Source of the DNA: Nostoc sp. UHCC 0926
GTDB taxonomy: Bacteria > Cyanobacteriota > Cyanobacteriia > Cyanobacteriales > Nostocaceae
Length of the DNA: 64,000 nucleotides
Direction of reading: 5' to 3'
NCBI RefSeq assembly: GCF_028623165.1
Contig: NZ_CP117768.1
Span: 496,001-560,000, forward strand
This document shows positions 53,643 through 63,573 of this stretch, piece by piece. The position numbers were made by a program, and so were the translations under genes. Numbering within the stretch: the stretch's first letter is position 1; every line of letters starts with the position of its first letter. The notes beneath the pieces are model-generated. The model was not told the origin of the DNA. It saw nothing but the letters and a program-made list of their open reading frames with translations, and did not search any database.

Positions 53643-54281
53643 CTAAGTATTAAGAGTAACGGCTAATTTATCAGCAATTCCGGCAATCCAGTTTTCATCT
53701 TGTTTGGTGTAACTGCGAGGAGCATTCGCTCCCAAAATTAGCGCCCCTTGATTGCCAATAGGTTGACAAATTACACCTTGAGTATTTTCTGGTAAATAAT
53801 CAAATTCAAGCTTACCTGGATATATTTTTAGAGCAACTAGATAAATCGGCTTTTGTTTTTCGAGTACCTGTTTTAAGATTACTCCTGGTACAACCTCAGA
53901 TTTAGTACCCAGAATACCGCGACGCAACAAAACTTTACCTTGATAAAAAACCACCAGCGATCGCGTTACTGTATTGGTCAACAATAAGTGAGATGCCCAA
54001 GCTAGTTCTGTTTTGACAGCTTCAGGTAAATCTGCTGCTAGGACAAAACCTTCTTCTCCAATTAGTTCTACAGTATCAGGCGATCGCGGCTGAACTTGCT
54101 GCCAAATTAAACCCGTCAAAATTAACACCGCACTCAAAATCACGCCTACCACATCACCACGCGATTGAGATTGGGTTAATTCCAGTGTCAACAAACGGTT
54201 AATCAACAAAAGCACAGCGCCTAGCCCACCCACAACAATGGGTAGACGCCGCAAAACTCGATTAGGATCAGGTTTAATCAT
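53643..54281 (-). CDS. CCB-type cofactor assembly protein of complex C, subunit B
   Basis: 212 residues. Two N-terminal membrane helices (IVVGGLGAVLLLINRLL at about 15-31 and VVGVILSAVLILTGLIWQQ at about 44-62) precede a soluble GAF-like domain. The pattern, including PDTVELIGEEGFVLAADLP and ICQPIGNQGALILGANAPRSYTKQDENWIAGIADKL, fits proteins annotated as cofactor assembly of complex C subunit B, relatives of chloroplast CCB2/CCB4 that attach haem ci to cytochrome b6. Located upstream (minus strand) is rpaB. Confidence 0.7.
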   Translation of the reverse strand: MIKPDPNRVLRRLPIVVGGLGAVLLLINRLLTLELTQSQSRGDVVGVILSAVLILTGLIWQQVQPRSPDTVELIGEEGFVLAADLPEAVKTELAWASHLLLTNTVTRSLVVFYQGKVLLRRGILGTKSEVVPGVILKQVLEKQKPIYLVALKIYPGKLEFDYLPENTQGVICQPIGNQGALILGANAPRSYTKQDENWIAGIADKLAVTLNT

Positions 54282-54478
54282 TAGTCATTGAGCATTGGGC
54301 AATTCAATTTTGGATTTTGGATTGACGATAGCGCAGCGTAAAGCCTGCGGCATGGCTTCGCTTAGAGCGAGTCCGCGTCCCTTGCGCGTCTCGTAAGAGA
54401 GCGTCTTTTGGATTAAATTTCAATTCTTTAATCCAAAATCTAAAATCTAAAATCTAAAATTCTTGCTCCCTCATCTCC
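54282..54478. repeat. Repeat-rich spacer rpaB / CCB gene
   Basis: TTTTGGATTTTGGATT (about 54308-54323), GCGTAAAGCCTGCGGCATGG (54336-54355), GCTTAGAGCGAGTCCGCG, and AATCTAAAATCTAAAATC (54435-54460). Confidence 0.65.
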
Positions 54479-55216
54479 TCACTCCTCCCCTGGTTCAATA
54501 ATCCGCTGGAAAAGATAACCAGTACCCCGCGCTGTGAGAATCAATTCTGGGTTGCTAGGATCATCTTCTAACTTTGCCCGTAAACGGGATATATGCACAT
54601 CTACTACACGGGTATCCACATGACGTTCTGGTGTGTAGCCCCAAACTTCCTGCAAAATTTCCGAACGGGAAAAAGCTTCTCCAGAGCGACTTACTAACAA
54701 CTCTAATAAGCTGAACTCCATACCTGTCAATCGAATGCGCTCATCGCCTTTGTAGACTTGTCGCTTATTCGTATCGATTTTAATAATAGCGACATGGATT
54801 ACCCCAGAACTGGGAATACCAGATCCACTGGTTTTGTCTACCCGCCGCAGTACCGAGCGAATTCGAGCTTCTAGCTCCTTCGGGGAGAATGGTTTAACTA
54901 CGTAGTCATCAGCACCTAATTCTAGCCCAGTGATGCGATCGGCTACATCCCCTAAGGCTGTTAGCATAATAATGGGGACATCTGATTCTTTTCGTAATTC
55001 TTGACATACACCATAGCCGTCTAGCTTTGGCATCATTACATCCAAAACTACCAGGTCAGGATCAGTTTTGCGAAAAGTTTCCAAAGCTTCTTCCCCATCG
55101 CCAGCTGTCACTACATCGTAGCCAATCATGGAAAGGCGCGTTTCCAAAATCCGGCGAATGCTGGCTTCGTCATCTACCACCAAGATTTTTTCTTTATGGC
55201 TTTCCAAGTTTTTCAA
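54479..55216 (-). CDS. rpaB: Response regulator RpaB (OmpR family)
   Basis: RpaB, with sensor NblS (Hik33), controls high-light, photosystem I and phycobilisome genes through HLR1 sites. 245 residues: receiver domain 11-125 with phospho-acceptor Asp59 (VVLDVMMP), acidic pair Asp15/Asp16, Thr and Lys (VVKPFSP); OmpR-type winged helix about 140-240 (GEAFSRSEILQEVWGY, VDVHISRLRAKLEDDP). The linker IPSSGVIHVAIIKIDTNKRQVYKGDERIRLTG is specific to RpaB/Ycf27. It is divergent from radA, sharing a 161-bp spacer. No sensor kinase is adjacent. Confidence 0.93.
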   Translation of the reverse strand: MKNLESHKEKILVVDDEASIRRILETRLSMIGYDVVTAGDGEEALETFRKTDPDLVVLDVMMPKLDGYGVCQELRKESDVPIIMLTALGDVADRITGLELGADDYVVKPFSPKELEARIRSVLRRVDKTSGSGIPSSGVIHVAIIKIDTNKRQVYKGDERIRLTGMEFSLLELLVSRSGEAFSRSEILQEVWGYTPERHVDTRVVDVHISRLRAKLEDDPSNPELILTARGTGYLFQRIIEPGEE

Positions 55217-55377
55217 TGCTCCTTCACTAAAAATTTACATGATTAATTTTTAATACCATAATATTAAGATATCATTCCATCAATTGATTTGGAAAAAGCT
55301 CTAAATACTACTATTATTGGTTTTTAGTTTTTCCCAAAAACTAAGCAAATATTAAGAATATTTAATAAGATTTAAGA

Positions 55378-56904
55378 ATGGCAAAGCCAAAAACCTTTTA
55401 CGTTTGTAACGAATGTGGAGCAGAATCGCCCCAGTGGTTTGGTAAGTGTCCAGCTTGCGGCACATACAATTCTCTAGAAGAACAGATCACTATCCAGTCT
55501 TCAGTAGATGTACCCAGTCGAGGGGGAGTTAGTAGTTGGCAATCAACTCAAACCAATGGCAAATCTCACGCTAAACCAGCTAAAGCGCGAGCCTCTTTAA
55601 CATTTGACCAAATTACCGATCGCCAAATTGCTCGATGGGAGTCTGGTTATGAAGAATTAGATCGGGTGCTTGGTGGTGGAGTTGTCCCAGGTTCTATGGT
55701 GTTGATTGGTGGTGATCCGGGTATTGGTAAATCGACTTTATTGTTGCAAGTATCAAATCAATTAGCACAGAAATATCGCATCCTTTACGTAACTGGTGAA
55801 GAATCAGGACAGCAGGTAAAATTACGAGCTTCTCGTTTGGGAGTATCAAAAAGCGTAAATCTGGTTAATGAGCAGGAGGTAACAGTGGTAGTAGATAGTA
55901 CACTACCTATAGACCCTGACAGTATAGGCGCAGATTTATATGTATTGCCAGAAACAGATTTAGAAGAAATTTTACGGGAAATAGACTCTCTAAAACCAAA
56001 CGTGGCGGTGATTGATAGTATCCAAACGGTGTTCTTTCCGGCGCTGACTTCTGCGCCCGGTTCGGTGGCTCAGGTACGGGAATGTACAGCAGCATTGATG
56101 AAGGTGGCGAAGCACGAAGATGTGACTATGCTGATTGTGGGACACGTCACCAAAGAAGGAGCGATCGCTGGGCCAAAAGTTTTAGAACATTTAGTAGATA
56201 CGGTGTTGTATTTTGAAGGCGATCGCTTTGCCTCCCATCGGTTATTACGGACAGTGAAAAACCGCTTCGGCGCAACTCACGAAATCGGCATTTTTGAAAT
56301 GGTAGCGGAAGGACTGCGGGAAGTTGCCAACCCCTCAGAGTTATTTTTAGGTAACCGTGACGATCCTGCGCCTGGTACTGCCATTGTCGTTGCTTGCGAA
56401 GGAACTCGCCCGATAGTTGTGGAATTGCAAGCTTTGGTGAGTCCCACCAGCTACCCTTCCCCCCGGCGTGCTGGTACTGGCGTAGATTACAACCGCTTGG
56501 TACAAATTCTCGCTGTCTTAGAAAAACGGGTGGGAATTCCCATGTCCAAGTTAGATTCCTACGTTGCTTCTGCGGGTGGGTTGAATGTGGAAGAACCAGC
56601 CGTAGATTTAGGAATTGCGATCGCGATCGTTGCCAGTTTCCGCGATCGCATCGTCGATCCCGGTACAGTATTAATCGGTGAAGTTGGGTTAGGCGGACAA
56701 GTGCGATCGGTTTCCCAAATGGAACTGCGGTTGAAAGAAGCTGCTAAGTTGGGATTTAAACGAGCGATCGTGCCAAAAGGGACAAAATTTCCCGATCTTA
56801 ATATTGAGATATTACCAGTATCCAAAGTAATAGATGCAATTATCGCCGCCATCCCCCATCAGGAACTGACAACCGACGATTTAGAACCCGATGAAGATGA
56901 GTAA
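55378..56904 (+). CDS. radA: DNA repair protein RadA
   Basis: RadA (Sms) is a RecA-like ATPase/helicase that branch-migrates recombination intermediates. 508 residues. N-terminal C4 zinc finger (Cys10, Cys13, Cys24, Cys27), Walker A GGDPGIGKST (about 118-127), the RadA-specific KNRFG motif and a C-terminal Lon-like domain (GGLNVEEPAVDLGIAIAI, GEVGLGGQVRSV). Acidic C-terminus (TTDDLEPDEDE). Complete and normal. Confidence 0.95.
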   Translation: MAKPKTFYVCNECGAESPQWFGKCPACGTYNSLEEQITIQSSVDVPSRGGVSSWQSTQTNGKSHAKPAKARASLTFDQITDRQIARWESGYEELDRVLGGGVVPGSMVLIGGDPGIGKSTLLLQVSNQLAQKYRILYVTGEESGQQVKLRASRLGVSKSVNLVNEQEVTVVVDSTLPIDPDSIGADLYVLPETDLEEILREIDSLKPNVAVIDSIQTVFFPALTSAPGSVAQVRECTAALMKVAKHEDVTMLIVGHVTKEGAIAGPKVLEHLVDTVLYFEGDRFASHRLLRTVKNRFGATHEIGIFEMVAEGLREVANPSELFLGNRDDPAPGTAIVVACEGTRPIVVELQALVSPTSYPSPRRAGTGVDYNRLVQILAVLEKRVGIPMSKLDSYVASAGGLNVEEPAVDLGIAIAIVASFRDRIVDPGTVLIGEVGLGGQVRSVSQMELRLKEAAKLGFKRAIVPKGTKFPDLNIEILPVSKVIDAIIAAIPHQELTTDDLEPDEDE

Positions 56905-57003
56905 CCATAGCCCCCTTTTTTAAGGGGGTTAGAGGGATCTAAATAGAGTCAAACACCAGGGTAAAATCCGAGACTTTAACACCACACCAAAGGACAACCC
57001 ACC

Positions 57004-57714
57004 ATGACAGCCCTTACCCAAGATTACCAAATCACTTGGGAAAAACTACCCGATGATTACAAACTGCCAGACGATCCAGTGGACAACATCAACCAACCAG
57101 CTTTAGCCGCAGCACTTACACAAAGCTTAGAACTTGCTGGAAAACTCCCACCTAACGCCCTCACACCAACAAATTACGGCATCTGCGCTACCTTGAATGG
57201 CAGAATCGTCGTTAAAGCCCCCGACTGGGCGTATATTCCTAAAATCAGCGTTGATAGAGAGGAAGTAACACGTAGTTATACCCCCCAGCTACAAGGAGAT
57301 AGCCCCGTAATTGTAATGGAATTTCTTTCTGATACAGATGGTACAGAGTATTCCGTCAAACCGACATATCCCCCAGGAAAATGGTTTTTTTATGAGCGGA
57401 TCTTAAAAGTGCCTAATTACATTATCTTTGATCCAAATAGCGGCAGTTTAGAGATGTATCGCTTGCTAAACACAGAACAGTACATTTTGCAAGAGCCTGA
57501 TGAAAATCAAAGTTACTGGATAGCCCAAATGAATCTTTACCTTGGGGTATGGCAAGGTACTCGGGAAAACCGCGCCGGAAAATGGTTACGGTGGTGGGAT
57601 GAACAAGGAAACCTTCTGCTTTGGGGTGGAGAATTAGCTGAACAAGAACGCCAACGTGCTGAACGACTAGCAGCACAATTGCGGGCGGCGGGGATTGAGC
57701 CAGACGTGCGATGA
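57004..57714 (+). CDS. Uma2-family (DUF820) putative endonuclease
   Basis: 236 residues. The Uma2 fold belongs to the restriction-endonuclease superfamily and is hugely expanded in cyanobacteria. Typical segments: VVKAPDWAYIPKI (the acidic D of the PD-(D/E)xK-like site), SPVIVMEFLSDTDGTEYSVK (the E) and PGKWFFYERILKVPNYIIFDP (a K). The C-terminus is a coiled coil (ELAEQERQRAERLAAQLRAAGIEPDVR). Role unknown. A second family member follows in the same orientation. Confidence 0.85.
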   Translation: MTALTQDYQITWEKLPDDYKLPDDPVDNINQPALAAALTQSLELAGKLPPNALTPTNYGICATLNGRIVVKAPDWAYIPKISVDREEVTRSYTPQLQGDSPVIVMEFLSDTDGTEYSVKPTYPPGKWFFYERILKVPNYIIFDPNSGSLEMYRLLNTEQYILQEPDENQSYWIAQMNLYLGVWQGTRENRAGKWLRWWDEQGNLLLWGGELAEQERQRAERLAAQLRAAGIEPDVR

Positions 57715-57777
57715 CTTACTTTTAGGAAAAATTACTGAAAGCCCCAGATGCCCGACAACTTTTATACAAATAAATAT

Positions 57778-58611
57778 ATGACTACCTTTTCTAACCATAT
57801 CCCTCAATCTGATCCGCCGCTTCCTCCTTGGGAAACCCTACCAACGATGTATGATTTACCAAGTGACAACCTAGAGGAACCAGGTTTGCCAGACGATTTT
57901 CACTTTTTACAGCCCTTACTTTTATACTTAACTTTTCAGCCAATTAACTGGAATCCAGAATTAGTTTACAGTGCTGCTGACCTTAATCTCTACTATGATT
58001 TACAGCATCCTTTGTGGTATAAACGCCCAGATTGGTTTGGTGTGGTAGGCGTAGGAAAATTATACAAAGGGCAGGACTTACGGTTAAGTTATGTAACTTG
58101 GCAAGAACCAGCAAATCCCTTTGTGGTTGTTGAGTTATTATCTCCAGGTACAGAAGACGAAGATTTAGGCACAAGAAGAACAAGTGCAGCAGATAAACCT
58201 CCTAATAAATGGGAAGTTTATGAACGAATTTTGCGAATTCCCTACTATATTGTTTTTAGTCGCTACACTAATGAACTCCGGGCTTTTCAGTTAGTAGGCG
58301 GTCACTATGAACCGATGAATTTGACCCAAGGGCGCTTACTAATGCCAGAGATAGATTTAAGTTTAGGCTTATGGCAGGGTTCATTTCGAGATATTGAAAA
58401 GTTGTGGTTAAGGTGGTTCACTTTGGCGGGAAAATTAATTCCCGCACCCACAGAGGAAGCTGCTGCTGCTACCGAACGAGCTATGATTGCGGAACAAGAA
58501 GCTACAGAAGCTAAACAAGAAGCTGCTCAAGCTAAACGAAAAGCAGAACAATTAGCAGAACGTTTGCGTCAGTTAGGCGTGAATCCTGATCAACTAGATG
58601 AATTATTGTAG
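57778..58611 (+). CDS. Uma2-family (DUF820) putative endonuclease, second copy
   Basis: 277 residues from ATG 57778 (MTTFSNHIPQSDPPLPPWETLPTMYDLPS, a common opening in this family); an ATG at 57748 is also possible. Conserved segments WYKRPDWFGVVGV, NPFVVVELLSPGTEDEDLG, NKWEVYERILRIPYYIVFSR. The C-terminal 50 residues are a long charged coiled coil (EEAAAATERAMIAEQEATEAKQEAAQAKRKAEQLAERLRQL). Different in subgroup from the gene before it, so not a recent duplication. Confidence 0.85.
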   Translation: MTTFSNHIPQSDPPLPPWETLPTMYDLPSDNLEEPGLPDDFHFLQPLLLYLTFQPINWNPELVYSAADLNLYYDLQHPLWYKRPDWFGVVGVGKLYKGQDLRLSYVTWQEPANPFVVVELLSPGTEDEDLGTRRTSAADKPPNKWEVYERILRIPYYIVFSRYTNELRAFQLVGGHYEPMNLTQGRLLMPEIDLSLGLWQGSFRDIEKLWLRWFTLAGKLIPAPTEEAAAATERAMIAEQEATEAKQEAAQAKRKAEQLAERLRQLGVNPDQLDELL

Positions 58612-58827
58612 CTTCAAAAGTCTTTTCTTATACGCAGGATAATTTTCTATTTTTGAGGAATCACCTCTACTGAAAACTTTGATAGCCGATGCCGAAGCAG
58701 CTATATCATAACGATATTCGCTCCCAGAAAGATTAACTTTTGAGAGCGATCGCATATTTAGCACTTGAAATACATATAATATTCCCTTTGGGAAGTCTAT
58801 AGCAACCTCAGTTTTCTGAAAAACCAT
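58603..58827 (-). CDS. Hypothetical small protein, convergent with Uma2 gene
   Basis: 74 codons from ATG 58827, overlapping the Uma2 3' end by 9 bases. Product TEVAIDFPKGILYVFQVLNMRSLSKVNL, then SGSEYRYDIAASASAIKVFSRGDS, with a basic tail YKKRLLKL. Composition is plausible for a small protein but I recognise nothing. Confidence 0.3.
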   Translation of the reverse strand: MVFQKTEVAIDFPKGILYVFQVLNMRSLSKVNLSGSEYRYDIAASASAIKVFSRGDSSKIENYPAYKKRLLKLQ

Positions 58828-59192
58828 AATGTCACGCTATATGCTTACTGTTCCAAAACTCAGTGCCAATTGAGTTGCTAGGGGTAAGATGTGGTTCAGC
58901 AGCAAATCCAAAAGGCGATGCCCTGAACACTCGCAGATATTACCGCAGACACTAATTATGTTCCGGCTGCTAAAATACGTAAGTATGAGTAGTATGATCG
59001 AACTACTCAAGTAAAAATTGTCTATTCAGTGATACAAGACCGTCGAAAGATTGTAGAAAAGTGTGTTTCTCTGTATTGATAGTAGTGCTAACCTCAATTT
59101 TAAGGATGTTATCAGCCTTTATCTGCTAGAGTTTCTGACTTTCAGCAAACAAGATAATCTATCAATAATAAAATCGCAAGGAGTGCGATGAG
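58828..59192. other. Intergenic upstream of kinase gene
   Basis: No accepted gene. Short open frames such as one starting MSRYMLTVPKLSAN (from about 58829) are too short to judge. The kinase ribosome site AAGGAGTG precedes 59193. Confidence 0.4.
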
Positions 59193-60440
59193 ATGTCACA
59201 GTCCCCGATGACAAGACCAGAAATAACTGCTGGAACTCTAATCGATAACCGCTATACTATCCAAAAACTTCTAGGACAGGGAGGATTGGGACGAACTTAC
59301 TTGGCGTTTGACACTCGTCGGTTTAATGAAGCTTGTGTTCTCAAGGAGTTTGCACCCATTGGCACAGGGGAGAGTGGACTGGAACAATATCGCAACTTAT
59401 TTAAAAGAGAGGCAAAAATTCTTCATCAATTGCAACATTCTCAAATTCCCAAGTTTTTAGCTTGCTTTGAAGGAGACAATCGGCTGTTTCTAGTACAAGA
59501 GTATGTTGACGGTAAAACATATTCTCGGCTGCTGGGAGAACTTCAACGTCAAGGAAGAAACTTTTCCGAAGAGGAAGTTATAGAGTGGCTAAAGAATCTA
59601 CTGCCTGTTTTGGAATATGTCCACCAACACAACATCATCCATCGAGATATTTCTCCTGACAACATCATGTTACCCGATGGCAAAGATCTACCAGTGCTAA
59701 TTGATTTCGGTGTAGGCAAGCAAATTGCTGATATCAACGAGGCGAGAAGTTCTAACCATCAGGTGACCTTTGTTGGCAAAATGTCCCTTGTAGGCAAAGT
59801 GGGATACGCTCCCCGCGAACAGATTAGCTTGGGTTTATGTTCCCCCTCTAGTGACCTTTATGCTTTGGGGGTAACAGCTATTGTATTACTCACAGGTAGA
59901 GATCCGTCTTTACTAATGGATCAGTACTCATTAGAATGGAACTGGCGTTATTATACCTATGTTACTGATGATTTTGCTCAAGTACTTGATTATATGTTGG
60001 CAGATAGGCCTAACAACCGATATCAAACAGCCAGGGAAGTTCTTATAGATTTAGAGCGGATTGGAGAAGCAGAAGTGGCAATGTCCCCTCCAATCATGGT
60101 TGATGATTTGCCTGCTACGGTATTTAATCCTGAATTTCAGGCTATGTCGGCAATATCACAGTCACCCAACCAACCTGGAGAAACAATTTTTAGTCCACCT
60201 AATTCATCTATTAGTCCGCAAAGTGGGCGAATTGAACAACAACCTTCACTCAAACCGGCATTTATCAAACATTGTCAGCAAGAGTTAGCTTACCACATCG
60301 GACCAATGGCAAATCTGATTATAGAAGAAATATTAGCTGAAAATCCTTACATTTCGTCTGACCAATTTGTTGAACTCATCATCAGGGAAATTCCTGATTT
60401 TCAGGCAGCTTTTGAATTTAAAAAAAGCTTATTTTCATAG
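59193..60440 (+). CDS. Serine/threonine protein kinase with conserved C-terminal domain
   Basis: 415 residues. Kinase domain 18-290: Gly-rich loop LGQGGLGRTY, Lys in ACVLKEF, catalytic loop HRDISPDNIM (Ser in place of the usual Lys of HRDLKPxN), DFG (IDFGVGKQ) and APREQ in the activation segment. A linker (about 295-345) precedes a small helical C-terminal domain (FIKHCQQELAYHIGPMANLIIEEILAENPYISSDQFVELII) seen in other cyanobacterial kinases and annotated DUF8082-like. No membrane segment. The neighbour at 60481 on the opposite strand is a haem-binding sensor. Confidence 0.88.
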   Translation: MSQSPMTRPEITAGTLIDNRYTIQKLLGQGGLGRTYLAFDTRRFNEACVLKEFAPIGTGESGLEQYRNLFKREAKILHQLQHSQIPKFLACFEGDNRLFLVQEYVDGKTYSRLLGELQRQGRNFSEEEVIEWLKNLLPVLEYVHQHNIIHRDISPDNIMLPDGKDLPVLIDFGVGKQIADINEARSSNHQVTFVGKMSLVGKVGYAPREQISLGLCSPSSDLYALGVTAIVLLTGRDPSLLMDQYSLEWNWRYYTYVTDDFAQVLDYMLADRPNNRYQTAREVLIDLERIGEAEVAMSPPIMVDDLPATVFNPEFQAMSAISQSPNQPGETIFSPPNSSISPQSGRIEQQPSLKPAFIKHCQQELAYHIGPMANLIIEEILAENPYISSDQFVELIIREIPDFQAAFEFKKSLFS

Positions 60441-60480
60441 ACATTTAGACTACCGTTAATTTAGGAGAATTTTGAATTGT

Positions 60481-61389
60481 TTAATCCACTGTACCTCCCT
60501 GAGTGCGTTTAATTCTTTTCATTGCCATTTCTAAACTTAACTGCATCCGTTTAAAGGCTTTAGCTAAATTACCGATTTCATCATTAGACATCTGCTCAAA
60601 TTCAACTTCCATATGTCCCGTACTGACTTCTTCAGCTATGCGAGTCATGCGTTTGAGAGGCAAAACAACTTGTCGATTCAAGAACAAGTTGACTAACAGG
60701 ATAGTTGCTATAAATATAGTTGATACAATTAGGATAATAAGTAAAGAAGACTGATTAGCTTTGCTAATGACATTATTCGCCGGCACTGATATAATCTGAG
60801 CGCCGACGATTTCGTTCAGCTTCCACCCAAATCCATTAGCTGTACCATACTGAGTAATCATACTTTGAGGTGCAGCTTCAGGTACGCTATGACATACGAG
60901 ACAGCTTTGTTCAGAAATTGGCAGCGGACGAGCAATGTAAAAGATATCCCCACCAGGAATTGAGCGAAATCCACTCACTTCTTTAAGGTCTGATTTATTT
61001 CTGAACCTTTCTACAATTTCCGTCTCAAAACTGTCAGCCTTATCCCGAAGATTTGTGGGATTGAGAGTTGCTTCTTTATAAAAGAAGTCACGGTAATCTG
61101 TCGTTTTTCGTAAAATTTCAAATACCTCGCGTGCTGAGTATGCAGGCACACTTTGCGGCAAAAACTCAGTTGCCAATTTATCAGCTAGCTCTGGATTAAC
61201 TTGAGTACTGGTGTATTTACGAACAGAACTCATTGTTTGCATGAGTATGAGACCTGTTGAGCTAATATCTTGTTTAGCATTCTCCCTGAGCAGAGAAGAA
61301 AGAGCAAATCCACTCAAGCTCAGACCAAATGTTAGAATTACCAGTAGTAAAATTGTAAACTTTTGTTTCAGCTTCAAATTCTTTAGCAT
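60481..61389 (-). CDS. Membrane sensor with c-type haem motif (DUF3365/Tll0287-like) and HAMP
   Basis: 302 residues. Membrane helix 1 (about 11-33), an extracytoplasmic domain (about 34-210) with a covalent haem-binding CLVCH (Cys163, Cys166, His167), membrane helix 2 (about 214-237) and a HAMP domain (about 238-290). The sensory domain is of the DUF3365/Tll0287-like type, thought to sense redox state or gas. There is no kinase, cyclase or methyl-accepting output after HAMP; the protein ends 12 residues later. It is convergent with the kinase at 59193 and divergent from the WD40 kinase, so it may signal through one of them. Confidence 0.82.
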   Translation of the reverse strand: MLKNLKLKQKFTILLLVILTFGLSLSGFALSSLLRENAKQDISSTGLILMQTMSSVRKYTSTQVNPELADKLATEFLPQSVPAYSAREVFEILRKTTDYRDFFYKEATLNPTNLRDKADSFETEIVERFRNKSDLKEVSGFRSIPGGDIFYIARPLPISEQSCLVCHSVPEAAPQSMITQYGTANGFGWKLNEIVGAQIISVPANNVISKANQSSLLIILIVSTIFIATILLVNLFLNRQVVLPLKRMTRIAEEVSTGHMEVEFEQMSNDEIGNLAKAFKRMQLSLEMAMKRIKRTQGGTVD

Positions 61390-61683
61390 AATTCTAGATT
61401 ACCTACAAGTCAAATTATTATGAACAAATATGGCGAAACTTATCGTTTACTTTATCATGATCAATCAACTCTCATATTTGAGTGTGAAAACATAGTTTAG
61501 CTAAAACTATTAGGGTAGACCCAACTTTATACTATTAGTAATTATTCAGGTTAATGAAAATGTTCTCTAAGTAACTAAGTCTTAAAAAGCTACAACAGCA
61601 ATTCAAATGGAATTCCCAAAAATTCGTATTGGCTGTTTTGATCCCGTGCCAAAATAAATACCAGCAATTGTCAAATATTACTA

Positions 61684-63573
61684 ATGGTGTGGAATGCAAG
61701 AAAGTCTTTATTCGGGGGACGCTACATTATTGAAAGCCAACTAGGTGAAGGCGGAATTGGCATTACTTACCTTGCCAGAAATCAACGGAATCAACTGCGA
61801 GTAATTAAAACCCTCAAAGAAGAAATCCTGAACCACCCTGCCTGGATACTCCACCGAAACAAGTTACGGCAAGACTTCCGTGATGAAGCAGTTCGGCTGG
61901 CTGTGTGTCACCATCCTCATATAGTACAGATAGAAACCATCTTTGATGAGGGAAATTTGCCCTGCATGGTGATGGAGTACATTGAAGGCGAAGACTTAGG
62001 ACAGTACTTGAGACAGATGGGGGTGCTATCAGAAGCAGAAGCGCTGCTGTACATCCGGCAAATTGGCGACGCTTTGACGCTAATTCATTCTAAAGGACTG
62101 CTGCATCGGGATTTGAAACCACGTAATATTATGATCCGCATTGATAAATCAGAAGCAGTGCTGATAGACTTTGGCATCGCTAGAGAATTTATTCCCAATA
62201 TGATTCAAAGGCATACAGTGTATCGCACTCCTGGTTTTGCCCCACCTGAGCAGTATGAATCAGAAGCACCACGAGGAGAATACATTGATATCTACGCCTT
62301 AGCTGCTACCTTGTATAATTTGCTCACCGCCGTTATACCGACGAGTGCAGATGATAGACGTCACAATATTAATTTAGAACCACCACAATATTTTAATCCT
62401 AATATCAGCAACAGAGTCAATCAGGCTATTATGTGCGGCATGGATCTGGACTCAACCTATCGTCCCCAGTCTGTGCAGGAGTGGTTGGATTTATTGGGAT
62501 CTGATCCAAAAAATAATGTACTTTTAGTAACACCTGAGTTAGTGAGAACGCTTAGACTTAAACCCCCTCCACCTGTTGTATTAAATCAGCATAACTGGCA
62601 ATGCATACAGACCCTCAAAGGTCATTCTAGTATGGTTCATGCGATCGCCATTAGCTCAAACGGGCAATTGATTGCTAGTGGTAGTAATGACCATACTATT
62701 AAACTTTGGCAAGTGGGTACTGGCAAGCTAGTGCGTCAACTGGGTCGTTGGTTTTCTGGTCATTCCAGTATGGTTCATTCTGTCGCCTTTACCCCAATCT
62801 CTCCAAATCTTTCTTATCAAGGAGAGTCCGGCAAATCTGCGAAAGTTACAGACATGAACTGGGGAATCTTGGCTAGCGGTAGTTGGGATAACACAATCAA
62901 ATTGTGGGATGTAAACACAGGCAAAGAAATTCGTACTCTCGTTAGTCATGCTAACTGGGTGAATTCCGTTGCCTTTAGTCCAGATGGCAAGTTTCTAGCT
63001 AGTGGCAGTGCTGACTGCACAATTAAACTGTGGCAGGTACACACAGGCATAGAAATCCAAACTCTCATAGGTCATTCTGACTCAGTTTCTTCAGTCGCCT
63101 ACTCTCCGAGAACGCCGACAACGAATAGCAAAGATAGACAGCTTGTGGCTAGTGGTAGTAATGACTACACCATCAAACTATGGCAAGTATACACAGGCAG
63201 AAACATTTCCACATTATTAGGCCATTCTTTCTTCGTCAACTGTATCGCCTTCAGCCAGGATGGGGAAATTATTGCCAGTGGCAGTGGTGACAACACGATT
63301 AAACTATGGCATGTAAATACAGGCAGAGAAATTCGTACTCTCATTGGTCATTCTGATTCAGTTTGGTCAGTCGCCTTTGGCCAGAATGGGCAACTTCTGG
63401 CTAGTGCCAGTTGGGATAACACTATCAAACTATGGCACGTACACAGTGGCAGAGAAATCAGCACACTTACAGGGCATTCCAACTATGTTAGATGCGTCGC
63501 CTTCAGTCCCGATGGTCAAACCCTAGTCAGCGGTGGTGATGACGATACTATCAAGATTTGGCGACGGGGATAA
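61684..63573 (+). CDS. Serine/threonine protein kinase with seven WD40 repeats
   Basis: 629 residues. Kinase domain about 12-270: [18 protein letters not shown], catalytic loop [27 protein letters not shown] short linker (about 275-300), then seven WD40 repeats (about 300-629), each ending in TIKLWxV-type motifs, enough for a complete beta-propeller. Two repeats have inserts (about 360-385 and 480-495). Kinase-WD40 fusions are typical of filamentous cyanobacteria. No membrane segment. The propeller probably binds protein partners. Confidence 0.92.
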   Translation: MVWNARKSLFGGRYIIESQLGEGGIGITYLARNQRNQLRVIKTLKEEILNHPAWILHRNKLRQDFRDEAVRLAVCHHPHIVQIETIFDEGNLPCMVMEYIEGEDLGQYLRQMGVLSEAEALLYIRQIGDALTLIHSKGLLHRDLKPRNIMIRIDKSEAVLIDFGIAREFIPNMIQRHTVYRTPGFAPPEQYESEAPRGEYIDIYALAATLYNLLTAVIPTSADDRRHNINLEPPQYFNPNISNRVNQAIMCGMDLDSTYRPQSVQEWLDLLGSDPKNNVLLVTPELVRTLRLKPPPPVVLNQHNWQCIQTLKGHSSMVHAIAISSNGQLIASGSNDHTIKLWQVGTGKLVRQLGRWFSGHSSMVHSVAFTPISPNLSYQGESGKSAKVTDMNWGILASGSWDNTIKLWDVNTGKEIRTLVSHANWVNSVAFSPDGKFLASGSADCTIKLWQVHTGIEIQTLIGHSDSVSSVAYSPRTPTTNSKDRQLVASGSNDYTIKLWQVYTGRNISTLLGHSFFVNCIAFSQDGEIIASGSGDNTIKLWHVNTGREIRTLIGHSDSVWSVAFGQNGQLLASASWDNTIKLWHVHSGREISTLTGHSNYVRCVAFSPDGQTLVSGGDDDTIKIWRRG

